A stretch of 40,197 nucleotides of DNA from Arcobacter sp. Lineage in GTDB: Bacteria > Acidobacteriota > Terriglobia > Bryobacterales > Bryobacteraceae. The stretch is from positions 1 to 40,197 of the forward strand of contig DYJN01000007.1 in the NCBI GenBank assembly GCA_020723085.1. Reading direction: 5' to 3'. A program made the translations under genes and the position numbers. The notes below the pieces were generated by a model. The model saw nothing but the letters and a program-made list of their open reading frames with translations, was not told where the DNA came from and did no database searches. Shown here in pieces: positions 33,385 to 40,197 of the stretch (positions within the stretch are counted from its first letter, which is position 1; every line of letters begins with the position of its first letter).

Positions 33385-34499
33385 ACCTCGCCCTCAACCT
33401 GTTCGAATTCTCCACCGGCTGGCACCCCGCTTGGCGCTTCCTGCTCGTCGCCGCCGCCGGCGCCGCCGCTATCGCCCTCGCCATTTGGATCGCTCTGCGC
33501 GCCCTGCACCGGATCGCCCGGCGCACCAGCACCTCCCTCGACGACGAACTCCTTCACGCCCTCTGCTGGCCCGCCCAGTGGACCGCCGTCGCCGTCGCCC
33601 TCCTCGTCGCCCTCAAGGACGTCGAAGAACGCCACCTCTCCCGCCGCCTCGAGCACAACCTCACCATCCTCATCGCCGCCCTTATCCTCCTGCCCCTCAC
33701 CATCGCCCTCGCCCGCGCCACCATCATCCTCCTCCGCTACTCCTTCGCCAAGAGCGCCACGGGTTGGCACGTCACCACCCTCACCGCCGCCACCATCCGC
33801 ATCCTCTGGGCCATCCCCGCCCTTCTCGTCATCCTCAACCTCCTCGACATCTCCCTCGCTCCCGCCCTCACCGCCCTCGGCGTCGGCGGCATCGCCGTCA
33901 GCCTCGCCCTCAAAGACACCCTCGCCAACCTCTTCTCCGGCTTCTACGTCTCCATGGCCGGCAACATCCACAAAGGCGACTACGTCCGCCTCGATTCCGG
34001 CCAGGAAGGCTTTGTCGAAGACGTCACCTGGCGCATCACCACCCTGCGCACTCTCGATGACAACCTCGTCGTCATCCCCAACTCGAAGCTCAGCGAAGCC
34101 CTCGTCACCAATTTTTCCTATCCCAAAAAGCGCCTCGCCGTCCGCATTCCCATCGACGTCAGCTACGATGCCGACGTCGATCACGTCGAGCGCATCATCC
34201 TCGAAGAGGTCGAAGCCGCCCGCGGGCTCGACGGTCTGCTCTTCGACCCGCCCCCCGTCGTCCGTTTCAATCCCGGTTTCGGCGACTCCTCTCTCAAACT
34301 CGCCCTCTTCGTTCACGTCGACGAGTTCACCAAACAATTCCCCGTCCAGGATCACCTCCGCCGCCGCATCCTCGCCCGCTTCCGCCGCGAGGGCATCGTC
34401 ATCCCGTTCCCCATCCGCACCCTCGACATCCCGCCCGGCGCCCTCAAGCGCGCCCTCGATCCCGGCTCCAACGCCCCTCAGCCCCCCGCCCAAGCCTGA
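33381..34499 (+). CDS. MscS-family mechanosensitive channel
   Basis: A 372-residue membrane protein. Hydrophobic segments lie near residues 18-42, 65-82, 93-118 and 135-152, then the MscS pore helix ALTALGVGGIAVSLALKDTL with Gly/Ala packing residues. The beta domain contains IHKGDYVRLDSGQEGFVEDV, TTLRTLDDNLVVIPNSKLSE and a C-terminal alpha/beta region to IPFPIRTLDIPPGALKRALD. Family members open under membrane tension to release solutes on hypo-osmotic shock. It is the last gene of the cluster and is translationally coupled to the HMA-like protein. Confidence 0.92.
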   Translation: MNLALNLFEFSTGWHPAWRFLLVAAAGAAAIALAIWIALRALHRIARRTSTSLDDELLHALCWPAQWTAVAVALLVALKDVEERHLSRRLEHNLTILIAALILLPLTIALARATIILLRYSFAKSATGWHVTTLTAATIRILWAIPALLVILNLLDISLAPALTALGVGGIAVSLALKDTLANLFSGFYVSMAGNIHKGDYVRLDSGQEGFVEDVTWRITTLRTLDDNLVVIPNSKLSEALVTNFSYPKKRLAVRIPIDVSYDADVDHVERIILEEVEAARGLDGLLFDPPPVVRFNPGFGDSSLKLALFVHVDEFTKQFPVQDHLRRRILARFRREGIVIPFPIRTLDIPPGALKRALDPGSNAPQPPAQA

Positions 34500-34824
34500 G
34501 CCCCCCATCGCGCGCGCCTCTGCCGCATACGCCGGTCTTCACGCCCGCCTGATCGAAGATTCCCCGGTCACCTTGCCGCCCGGCACGAAAATTCCGCAAG
34601 CCTTCTCCGCCGGCATCGGGACCGCGCGGATCCCGGGAGCATACGGACCCTGCTCGCGGCGGAATGGCATGGTCCTCGTGCAGCGGTTGGCGGCGGGGAA
34701 TGCGGGCGGCGGGTTCTCGCGGAAGCCGGACGAGAGCCCCCCGGGGAAGCGCGCCGCGGGCGGCGATCTGCGGCGATCGCCGTCTTCGCGGGCTCGCCGA
34801 TCCGCTGAGGGGCTCAGCCGGCAA
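34500..34824. other. 325-base convergent gap without a supported gene
   Basis: It lies between the 3' ends of the mscS-like and BNR-repeat genes. Open frames on both strands have Arg/Pro-rich translations without motifs. I saw no clear terminator hairpin with a T tract. Confidence 0.5.
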
Positions 34825-35988
34825 TCAGCGGGACGGAGGCGTGGCGAACTCGAGCATCTTTCCCGCCTTGCGGAAATTGCGGATGCGGTGAAAAGTGAGG
34901 TAATTGGCGTCATGCGCGCGGGGCGGACCTCCGAAGGCGTCGTCATAGGCGGTGCGCACCACGGCGATCAGGTCCCGCCCATCGAACTGCCAGTCGGCGT
35001 ACTGAAAGCCGTGCTTCTCGGAATCCGCGTGCTGGAGAACGACGCGGCGCACCGTCCAGCGCCGCAGATCAGGCGAAGAGATCAGCGCCAGGGTGTTGCG
35101 CACGGTAGCGGCGTGAGCGCTGCGGAAGACGTCCGGCGCCCAGTTGGCAAGCGACCAGTAGAGGCGCGAGGCGGCATCGTAACGGATGGTGAATTTCTTT
35201 GCCCCGCCCGGAAAGGCGATAAATCCCGTCCTGGGATCGAACCGCGCCTGCCTGCCATCGGCTGATATCTCCACCATCGCGGCGGTGCCGCCCTGCGGCA
35301 CATCCACGCGGAGGATGTCCCAGACAGTGCCGTCCGGCGCCGCGGCGGCGTTGCCTTCCAGCCAGCCATGCATCTGCCCGCCGAGCCAGGCGGGATCGCT
35401 GGGCAGACGGTTGGAGAAGGTCCACGACGACGCCCGGAGCAGATCGGCATCCACCGGCGCCGACATCATGAAGGCGAGGAACTGCCGGCCCCAGCCGCCG
35501 GGTCCGGATGCGTCTTCCATGGCGCGCCAGAGCCGTCCGTTGTGGACCAGGACAGGCTGCGGCGCGCAGTGATAGCGCCCCCGCAGCAGCAGCCCGGTCT
35601 CTTCGTCGAGCGGCGCCGTCCAGCTCTCGCCGCCATCGTTCGAGCGGCGGATGACCGTATCGCCGTTCTCATGCGTGGTTCCCAACAGGTACAGCGCGCC
35701 GCGGTGGACGAACAGCGTCGACCAGAAGGCGGGCCGGATTTCAGCCACCATCCGCCAGGAGCGTCCTCGGTCGCTCGAGCGGAAGATGCGCGTGAGCGCG
35801 GCTGCCCGGTGGCCGGAATTCGGCCCGAAGAAGTCATGCGAGGCCACGTAGCGGCCATCGGGAACAATGGCGATCGACGGGGAACCGATGTACTGGCCTG
35901 TGGAGGCTGGACAGTGGTCGATCACCGCGCCGGGCGGCGCCGGTCCGGCCAGCCAGAGAGCGAGAAGGACGGTCGACGGGCTTATCAT
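34825..35988 (-). CDS. BNR-repeat (sialidase-like) secreted protein
   Basis: A 387-residue beta-propeller protein. It has a hydrophobic N-terminal signal (ISPSTVLLALWLAGPAPPGA) and two clear Asp boxes at residues 71-78 (SSDRGRSW) and 116-123 (SNDGGESW). Later propeller motifs include LYLLGTTHENGD, HCAPQPVLVHNGRLW, WDILRVDVPQGG and LISSPDLRRW. It is like GH33-type sialidases or BNR glycan-binding proteins, but the Arg triad is not convincing by eye, so 'sialidase' remains tentative. A perfect TATAAT lies nine bases before the ATG, implying an almost leaderless transcript; no ribosome site is needed or seen. Confidence 0.8.
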   Translation of the reverse strand: MISPSTVLLALWLAGPAPPGAVIDHCPASTGQYIGSPSIAIVPDGRYVASHDFFGPNSGHRAAALTRIFRSSDRGRSWRMVAEIRPAFWSTLFVHRGALYLLGTTHENGDTVIRRSNDGGESWTAPLDEETGLLLRGRYHCAPQPVLVHNGRLWRAMEDASGPGGWGRQFLAFMMSAPVDADLLRASSWTFSNRLPSDPAWLGGQMHGWLEGNAAAAPDGTVWDILRVDVPQGGTAAMVEISADGRQARFDPRTGFIAFPGGAKKFTIRYDAASRLYWSLANWAPDVFRSAHAATVRNTLALISSPDLRRWTVRRVVLQHADSEKHGFQYADWQFDGRDLIAVVRTAYDDAFGGPPRAHDANYLTFHRIRNFRKAGKMLEFATPPSR

Positions 35989-35997
35989 TGGGGAGAC

Positions 35998-36003
35998 ATT
36001 ATA
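35998..36003 (-). promoter_or_regulatory. Perfect -10 (TATAAT) for the BNR gene
   Basis: Consensus TATAAT on the minus strand. The start codon begins ten bases downstream, so the expected start of transcription falls within about 0-4 bases of the ATG. No good -35 is seen at 16-18 bases; a TTGCAG lies 24 bases upstream. Confidence 0.55.
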
Positions 36004-36337
36004 CCCGAATCCACCCGCGGAGACCGCCTGCAACGGGCGCCAGCCGCGGCAACGGGGACGAAACGAAACGGCAAGCACATGCCGCCCGGGCGCTCCCATC
36101 CACTACTGTGCATAGGGAAGATCGCCCTACGCGCTGTCCGAAGCCGGGCATGGCGGTTCCGGGACCGCGGAAGACATTTGAGGCGAGGCGCCATCTCCGC
36201 CGTGTCAACGATTGTCCCTCCATCGCTGATCTTGTCGGGCCGGCGCGGCGCGCCTTGAGAGCCGAATCAGCCTGGCGACCGCGGATGGAGACGCCTCCCG
36301 GCGCCATGCCGCGGGCGCGCAAGCGCGCCGGATTGAG

Positions 36338-36382
36338 GAAAACCCGGCCAGGACCTTCCGCCAGGGGAGGCCTTGGCCGGGT
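36338..36382 (-). terminator. Intrinsic terminator after pnp
   Basis: On the minus strand a 9-bp stem (ACCCGGCCA, 36382-36374, with TGGCCGGGT, 36350-36342) and a further interrupted inner stem are followed by TTTT. The hairpin begins 24 bases after the pnp stop. Confidence 0.75.
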
Positions 36383-36406
36383 GTGGATCCGGCGTTGTCC
36401 GGGGCA

Positions 36407-38605
36407 TTAGCGGCGCGGACCGCGGCTGCGCCCGCCGCCCGGCTGCGGCGCCTTCGAGCTAGGCTCGGCCTTCTTCTCTTCGCCCGCCGGGTCCGCCGCC
36501 TTGCCGCCGTTCTTCAGCCGTTCGCGCTGCTCCCGCAGCACGGCGCGCCGGCTCAGCTTGATCCGGTTGCCCTCGAGCGCCAGCACCTTCACCAGAATCT
36601 GGTCGCCCTCGTTCAGCTCGTCCCGCACACTCTTCACGCGGTTCTCGCTGATCTCGGAGATGTGCAGCAGCCCGTCCGTGCCGGGGAACAGCTCGACGAA
36701 CGCGCCGAAATCGGCGATGCGCACCACCTTGCCCAGATACGTCTTGCCCACTTCGGCCACCGCCGCGATCTCGGAGATCATCTTCAGCGCGCGCGCCGCC
36801 GAATCGCCGTCGGCGGCGAACACGTTCACCGTGCCGTCGTCGTGGACGTCGATCTTCACGCCCGTCTGATCGATGATGCCCCGGATCACCTTGCCGCCCG
36901 GCCCGATGATCTCGCGGATCTTCTCCGTCGGCACCGTGATCGTGTAGATCCTCGGAGCATACGGGCTCAGCTCAGCCCGCGGCGCGGAGATCGCCTCGTC
37001 CATCTTGTCCAGAATGAACATCCGTCCGCGCCGCGCCTGCTCAAGCGCCTCGCGCATGATCTGCGGGCTCACGTTCTGCACCTTGATGTCCATCTGCAGC
37101 GCCGTGATGCCGGCGCGCGTGCCCGCCACCTTGAAGTCCATGTCGCCGTAATGGTCTTCCGCCCCGGCGATGTCGGTCAGGATCGCGTACTTCCCGCCGC
37201 CGGTCACCAGGCCCATCGCGATGCCCGCCACCGGCGCCTGGATCTTCACGCCCGCGTCCATCAGCGACAGGCTCGCGCCGCACACCGTCGCCATCGACGA
37301 CGACCCGTTCGACTCCAGAATGTCGCTCACGATCCGCAGCGTGTACGGAAATTCGCTCTCCGCCGGAATCATCGGCGCGATCGCCCGCTCAGCCAGCGCG
37401 CCGTGCCCGATCTCGCGCCGCCCGGGACCGCGCATGAAGGCCACTTCGCCCACCGAAAACGGCGGGAAGTTGTAATGCAGCATCAGCCGCTTCGACGTCT
37501 CCAGCAGGTTCAGCGTCTCCAGCCGCTGCTCGTCTTCCTTCGTGCCCAGCGTCGTCGTCACCAGCGCCTGCGTCTCGCCGCGCGTGAACAGCGCCGAGCC
37601 GTGCACCCGCGGCAGCACGCCCACCTCGATCGAGATCGGGCGGATCTCGTCGAACGCGCGCCCGTCGGGACGCTGCCGCAGCTCGAGAACTTCGCGCCGG
37701 AAAATCCGCTCGCGCAGCAGCTCGAAGCACGCCGCCGCCTCCTGCTGATCGGCTTCCTCGGTGAACGCCTCCACCGCCTCTTTCTCAAGCGCGTCCACCC
37801 GTGCGTAACTCTCCGTCTTGCCGTAATTCTGCGTGTTCAGAGCATCGCTCAGCCGCTCCCCCACCAGCTGCTCGACCTTCGCGTAAATCTCCTCGTTGCG
37901 CTTCGGCGGCGTGAACTCGCGCTTCGGCTTGCCCGCCAGCTTCACCAGTTCGCGGATGCCGTGATTGATCTTCCGGCAGCAATCGAACGCGAAATCGATG
38001 GCGGCGAGCACCTCGTCTTCCGTGGCTTCGCTCGCGCCCGCCTCCACCATCACGATCCCCTGATCGGTGGCGGCGACGACAATGTTCACCTTCGACTGAT
38101 TCTGCTGCTCGTAAGACGGGAACGGGATGTAGTCGTCCCCCACGCGGCACACGCGCACGCCGCTCACCACATGCTCAAACGGGATGTCGGAAATGGCCAG
38201 CGCCGCGCCCGAGCCGACAATCGCCATCGCCGACGGATCGGTGTCCGGCGATGCCGACAGCACCAGGCTGATGATCTGCGTCTCGCACGTGTAACCTTCG
38301 GGGAACAGCGGCCGCAGCGGGCGGTCCACCAGCCGCGCGGTCAGAATTTCCCGGTCGCTCGGCCGGCCTTCGCGCTTCAGATAGCCGCCCGGAATGCGCC
38401 CTGCGGCGTAAGTATATTCGCGGTAATCGACGGTCAGCGGAAAGAACGCCGCGTTCGGTTTCGGCTCCGTGTTCGAGCACGCGGAGCTCAGGACGACGGT
38501 GTCTCCAATGGTAACGACCACGGCGCCGTGGGCCTGCTTGGCCATGCGGCCCGTTTCCAGTGTCAGGATGCGACCCCCAAGGTCGACTTCAACGGTCTGC
38601 TTCAT
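36407..38605 (-). CDS. pnp: Polyribonucleotide nucleotidyltransferase (PNPase)
   Basis: A 732-residue enzyme with the full PNPase layout: two RNase-PH domains (VVVTIGDTVVLSSACS; FPLTVDYREYTYAAGRIPGG; RPDGRAFDEIRPISIEVG; HGSALFTRGETQALVTTTLG; VAGIAMGLVTGG; AGAEDHYGDMDFKVAGT), a helical linker, a KH domain (IREIIGPGGKVIRGIIDQTG) and an S1 domain (GKTYLGKVVRIADFGAFVEL) with a basic Gly/Arg tail. It degrades RNA 3'-to-5' by phosphorolysis. It is downstream of rpsO in the conserved rpsO-pnp order, 230 bases apart, with a 10-bp hairpin right before its ribosome site. Confidence 0.97.
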   Translation of the reverse strand: MKQTVEVDLGGRILTLETGRMAKQAHGAVVVTIGDTVVLSSACSNTEPKPNAAFFPLTVDYREYTYAAGRIPGGYLKREGRPSDREILTARLVDRPLRPLFPEGYTCETQIISLVLSASPDTDPSAMAIVGSGAALAISDIPFEHVVSGVRVCRVGDDYIPFPSYEQQNQSKVNIVVAATDQGIVMVEAGASEATEDEVLAAIDFAFDCCRKINHGIRELVKLAGKPKREFTPPKRNEEIYAKVEQLVGERLSDALNTQNYGKTESYARVDALEKEAVEAFTEEADQQEAAACFELLRERIFRREVLELRQRPDGRAFDEIRPISIEVGVLPRVHGSALFTRGETQALVTTTLGTKEDEQRLETLNLLETSKRLMLHYNFPPFSVGEVAFMRGPGRREIGHGALAERAIAPMIPAESEFPYTLRIVSDILESNGSSSMATVCGASLSLMDAGVKIQAPVAGIAMGLVTGGGKYAILTDIAGAEDHYGDMDFKVAGTRAGITALQMDIKVQNVSPQIMREALEQARRGRMFILDKMDEAISAPRAELSPYAPRIYTITVPTEKIREIIGPGGKVIRGIIDQTGVKIDVHDDGTVNVFAADGDSAARALKMISEIAAVAEVGKTYLGKVVRIADFGAFVELFPGTDGLLHISEISENRVKSVRDELNEGDQILVKVLALEGNRIKLSRRAVLREQRERLKNGGKAADPAGEEKKAEPSSKAPQPGGGRSRGPRR

Positions 38606-38621
38606 GTTTGTAAATCTCCAG

Positions 38622-38649
38622 GTTCCGGCGCACGCAAACGCGCCGGAAC
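38622..38649 (-). promoter_or_regulatory. 10-bp hairpin in the pnp 5' leader
   Basis: A perfect inverted repeat, GTTCCGGCGC (38622-38631) and GCGCCGGAAC (38640-38649), with an 8-base loop. On the minus strand it ends just before the GGAG ribosome site of pnp. In E. coli a stem-loop in this position mediates RNase III/PNPase autoregulation; the same role here is inference. Confidence 0.6.
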
Positions 38650-38814
38650 GGCTTTTGTTTTGGCTGTTTGGGAAAGCGGTCGGACAGCGGAGGGGAGCAA
38701 GCGGCGCAGTCCCGCGGCGCAGTTCAGGCGCTCAAAGTGGAAATGACAGTGGGATTGTCCCATGAGCGGGCATCCTGCGCCTGCCTCTCCCGCCCATTCC
38801 GGGCAGCAGTGGCG

Positions 38815-38833
38815 GCGGCCGGCTGGAGGCCGC
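38815..38833 (-). terminator. Small hairpin directly after rpsO
   Basis: GCGGCC (38815-38820) pairs with GGCCGC (38828-38833) around a 7-base loop, starting two bases after the rpsO stop. There is no T tract, so it is more likely an attenuator or processing structure than a full terminator. Confidence 0.35.
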
Positions 38834-38835
38834 GC

Positions 38836-39105
38836 CTACCGGCGCAGCCCGAGGCTGACAATCAGCCCCTTGTATCGCTCAGGGCTCTTCCGCTTCAGAT
38901 AATCCAGCAGCTTGCGGCGGCGGGCTACCAGGGTCAGCAGACCGCGCCGGCTGTGATGATCCTTCTTGTGAATCTTGAAATGCTCGGTCAACTGGGCGAT
39001 GTTCTGCGTCAAAAGCGCAATCTGCACTTCCGGCGAACCCGTGTCGGTCTTGTGCTGCCGGTACTTCGAGATCAGCTCGTTTTTGGCTTCCTGGGCCAGC
39101 GCCAT
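38836..39105 (-). CDS. rpsO: 30S ribosomal protein S15
   Basis: An 89-residue protein with the canonical S15 sequence: [39 protein letters not shown] and [20 protein letters not shown]. It binds 16S rRNA helices 20-22 early in 30S assembly. The ATG at 39105 has AAAGGGAA upstream and gives the standard length; the frame continues upstream without homology. It is followed by pnp in the usual order. Confidence 0.97.
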   Translation of the reverse strand: MALAQEAKNELISKYRQHKTDTGSPEVQIALLTQNIAQLTEHFKIHKKDHHSRRGLLTLVARRRKLLDYLKRKSPERYKGLIVSLGLRR

Positions 39106-39156
39106 TCGATTCCCTTTGCGCTCCTTTAAGTTACCTTCCTCTTTCTTTACCCCATC

Positions 39157-39165
39157 AGGATAACA
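39157..39165 (-). promoter_or_regulatory. Extended -10 promoter for rpsO
   Basis: TGTTATCCT on the minus strand fits an extended -10 (TGnTATCCT). Transcripts would start near 39150 with a leader of about 45 bases containing AAGGAG and AAGGGA. Confidence 0.45.
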
Positions 39166-39214
39166 CACTCCCTCGCCGCCCCGGCGCCCCGGCATCTCCG
39201 CCTCTGCCGCCTTT

Positions 39215-39664
39215 TCAGCCTTCCTCGTGCGTCATCCCGCAGGCGCGCTCGTAGCCCCGCGCCAGGTGAAACGTCAACAGGTCGAAGAACCTCCCCAGCT
39301 GAAGCTCGAGCTCTTCCTCGGCGTACAGGTCGACGCTGGTCTGCACGAACGCCTCGTCCCGGATGTAGCCGAGCGCCGCCTCTTTCAGCAACTGCACCGC
39401 GCGGATGCTCTCGCTGAGAGGCATTGCCTGAACGTAACGGTCGTGGCCCACTTTCTGATAAAAAGTCGCGATCTCTTCTTCCGAACTCGACACCAGCCAG
39501 TGGCCGAGATTCCGGAGCAGCTTCCGGCAGCTGTCCGTGATCTCCGACTCCGGCATGCGGCTGATGTGCGCCAGACCGTGCTGCTGGCGGAGCCGGCGCA
39601 GAAATCTTGCGGTGATGGCCTCCCAGTGATCCTCGATCTGATGAACCAGCTTGGCCGATACCAT
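39215..39664 (-). CDS. RsbRD_N-like small sensor/regulator domain protein
   Basis: A 149-residue all-helical cytosolic protein: [74 protein letters not shown] and an acidic [20 protein letters not shown]. This pattern is like the N-terminal domain of RsbRD-type stressosome proteins and some histidine kinases (globin-like fold), but it stands alone with no STAS or kinase domain. The ATG at 39664 has GGGAGG five bases upstream. It is divergent from the enolase-superfamily gene. Confidence 0.7.
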   Translation of the reverse strand: MVSAKLVHQIEDHWEAITARFLRRLRQQHGLAHISRMPESEITDSCRKLLRNLGHWLVSSSEEEIATFYQKVGHDRYVQAMPLSESIRAVQLLKEAALGYIRDEAFVQTSVDLYAEEELELQLGRFFDLLTFHLARGYERACGMTHEEG

Positions 39665-39757
39665 GGCTGCCTCCCGTCCACCCTCTAGGTACGCTGATTC
39701 ACCTTCGGAGTCAAGGGTTCATCGCCCCGCGCAGAGAGGCCATAGAATGAGAGGGCC

Positions 39758-40197
39758 ATGAAAATCGAGAAAATCGAAACCGTGCAGGCCGCGCCCCGCT
39801 GGGGGCTGCTGCGGGTGCTGACCGATGAGGGCGCGGAAGGCTATGGCGAATACACGCTCGAGGGCCAGCTCGCCGCTTCCGGCGCCGCCGTGCATGAGCT
39901 CGGCGAATTCTTCCTCGGCAAAGACCCGGCGCGCGTGAAAGCGCTCGTGCGCGCCTGCTACGACCGCAATTTCTATCACGGCGGCGCCATTTACATGAGC
40001 GCGCTGGGCGGCATCGAGATGGCTCTGTGGGACCTGGCGGGCAAGGCGGCGGGTCAGCCGGTTCACCGCCTGCTTGGCGGGCGCGTGCGCGACCGGGTCA
40101 AGGTTTACCGCTGGGCGGGCGGCAACAACAACCCTCCGGAAGAGGCGGCGCGGGAGGCGGCGGCTGTCGTGGCGGCGGGCGCAAAGGCGCTCAAAAT
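39758..40197 (+). CDS. Mandelate racemase/muconate-lactonizing (enolase superfamily) enzyme, 3' truncated by window
   Basis: The first 146 codons are present. The N-terminal capping domain begins MKIEKIETVQAAPRWGLLRV, with GYGEYTLEG, and the barrel starts with GGIEMALWDLAGKAAGQPVH, RLLGGRVRDRVKVYRW and AAAVVAAGAKAL. These are family hallmarks; the catalytic Lys and metal-binding acids lie beyond the window. The closest subfamily by eye is galactonate/gluconate dehydratase-like (acid-sugar dehydration), but this cannot be settled from the fragment. The ATG at 39758 is preceded by GAGAGGG; the next ATG upstream is closed by a stop after four codons. Confidence 0.9.
   Translation, partial: MKIEKIETVQAAPRWGLLRVLTDEGAEGYGEYTLEGQLAASGAAVHELGEFFLGKDPARVKALVRACYDRNFYHGGAIYMSALGGIEMALWDLAGKAAGQPVHRLLGGRVRDRVKVYRWAGGNNNPPEEAAREAAAVVAAGAKALK

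Larger units (their letters stand above)
35989..36406. other. 418-base region between the BNR gene start and pnp
   Basis: No gene is supported on either strand. It contains the TATAAT of the BNR gene on the left and, on the right, the pnp terminator with a second short hairpin (36314-36329) beyond it. Confidence 0.55.

Noticed and set aside
34444-34824. A 126-codon minus-strand frame after the BNR gene
   Set aside because: Arg/Gly/Pro-rich, overlaps the mscS-like 3' end, no ribosome site or motif.
36383-38746. A 787-codon plus-strand open frame opposite pnp
   Set aside because: Arg/His/Leu-rich antisense of PNPase with no motif.
1-40197. tRNA, rRNA, CRISPR arrays, insertion sequences and phage genes
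   Set aside because: No cloverleaf, no regularly spaced repeats, no transposase or integrase motifs and no terminal inverted repeats were found by eye on either strand.

Overview
The window is uniformly G+C-rich chromosomal DNA with dense, mostly operonic gene packing. Its gene content fits an Acidobacteriota genome of the Solibacter/Bryobacter type. It has a Gram-negative envelope gene (lpxB), a CarD-type regulator, a sulfatase, a BNR sialidase-like protein, an NHL/TIG propeller, a protein with the 'KSTGPKTPEGK' signature, and a putative microcompartment-type aldolase/aldehyde dehydrogenase pair. The taxonomic call is inference from gene content; there is no rRNA or tRNA in the window.

Layout. 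1-177 is the 5' end of an rlmB-like RNA methyltransferase (minus strand), divergent from a MerR regulator (512-967). 1134-7173 is a minus-strand catabolic cluster transcribed in the order cupin/PMI-like protein, TIM-barrel isomerase, Gfo/Idh oxidoreductase, CoA-acylating aldehyde dehydrogenase, class II aldolase. The last two carry matching amphipathic tails that look like microcompartment encapsulation peptides. 7247-9248 holds two overlapping paralogous glycosyltransferases, one with a lost DxD motif. 9249-11238 is an accessory-looking stretch: about 570 bases without a gene, a doubtful Pro/Arg-rich ORF and an unrecognised 302-residue protein of lower G+C. 11520-13142 is a complete flagellin with a strong 3' hairpin, followed by a Tat-type sulfatase (13408-14895), a 675-base gene-poor stretch and a small TPR protein.

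16280-21387 (plus) carries a CarD/CdnL regulator, a large Zn-ribbon/Pro-rich/single-TM/LamG-like protein and a long TPR protein. 21429-26598 (minus) is a six-gene operon: unknown protein, rimO, yacG, pgpA, NHL/TIG propeller, cinA. 26679-29779 (plus) is lpxB overlapping an M1-peptidase-like protein whose zinc site is destroyed. A type II NADH dehydrogenase lies on the minus strand (30004-31341), then a plus-strand operon of a KSTGPKTPEGK protein, a TrmJ-like methyltransferase, an HMA-like small protein and an MscS channel (31481-34499). The right end has a BNR-repeat protein with a perfect -10 almost abutting its start codon, the rpsO-pnp operon with a 10-bp hairpin before pnp and an intrinsic terminator after it, an RsbRD_N-like protein, and the 5' part of an enolase-superfamily enzyme that runs off the edge.

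Most genes are housekeeping or envelope functions. The points most worth following are the encapsulation-peptide pair without visible shell genes, the two degenerate enzymes (glycosyltransferase and M1-like), the Zn-ribbon/LamG membrane protein next to its TPR partner, and the unexplained 9.2-11.2 kb segment.
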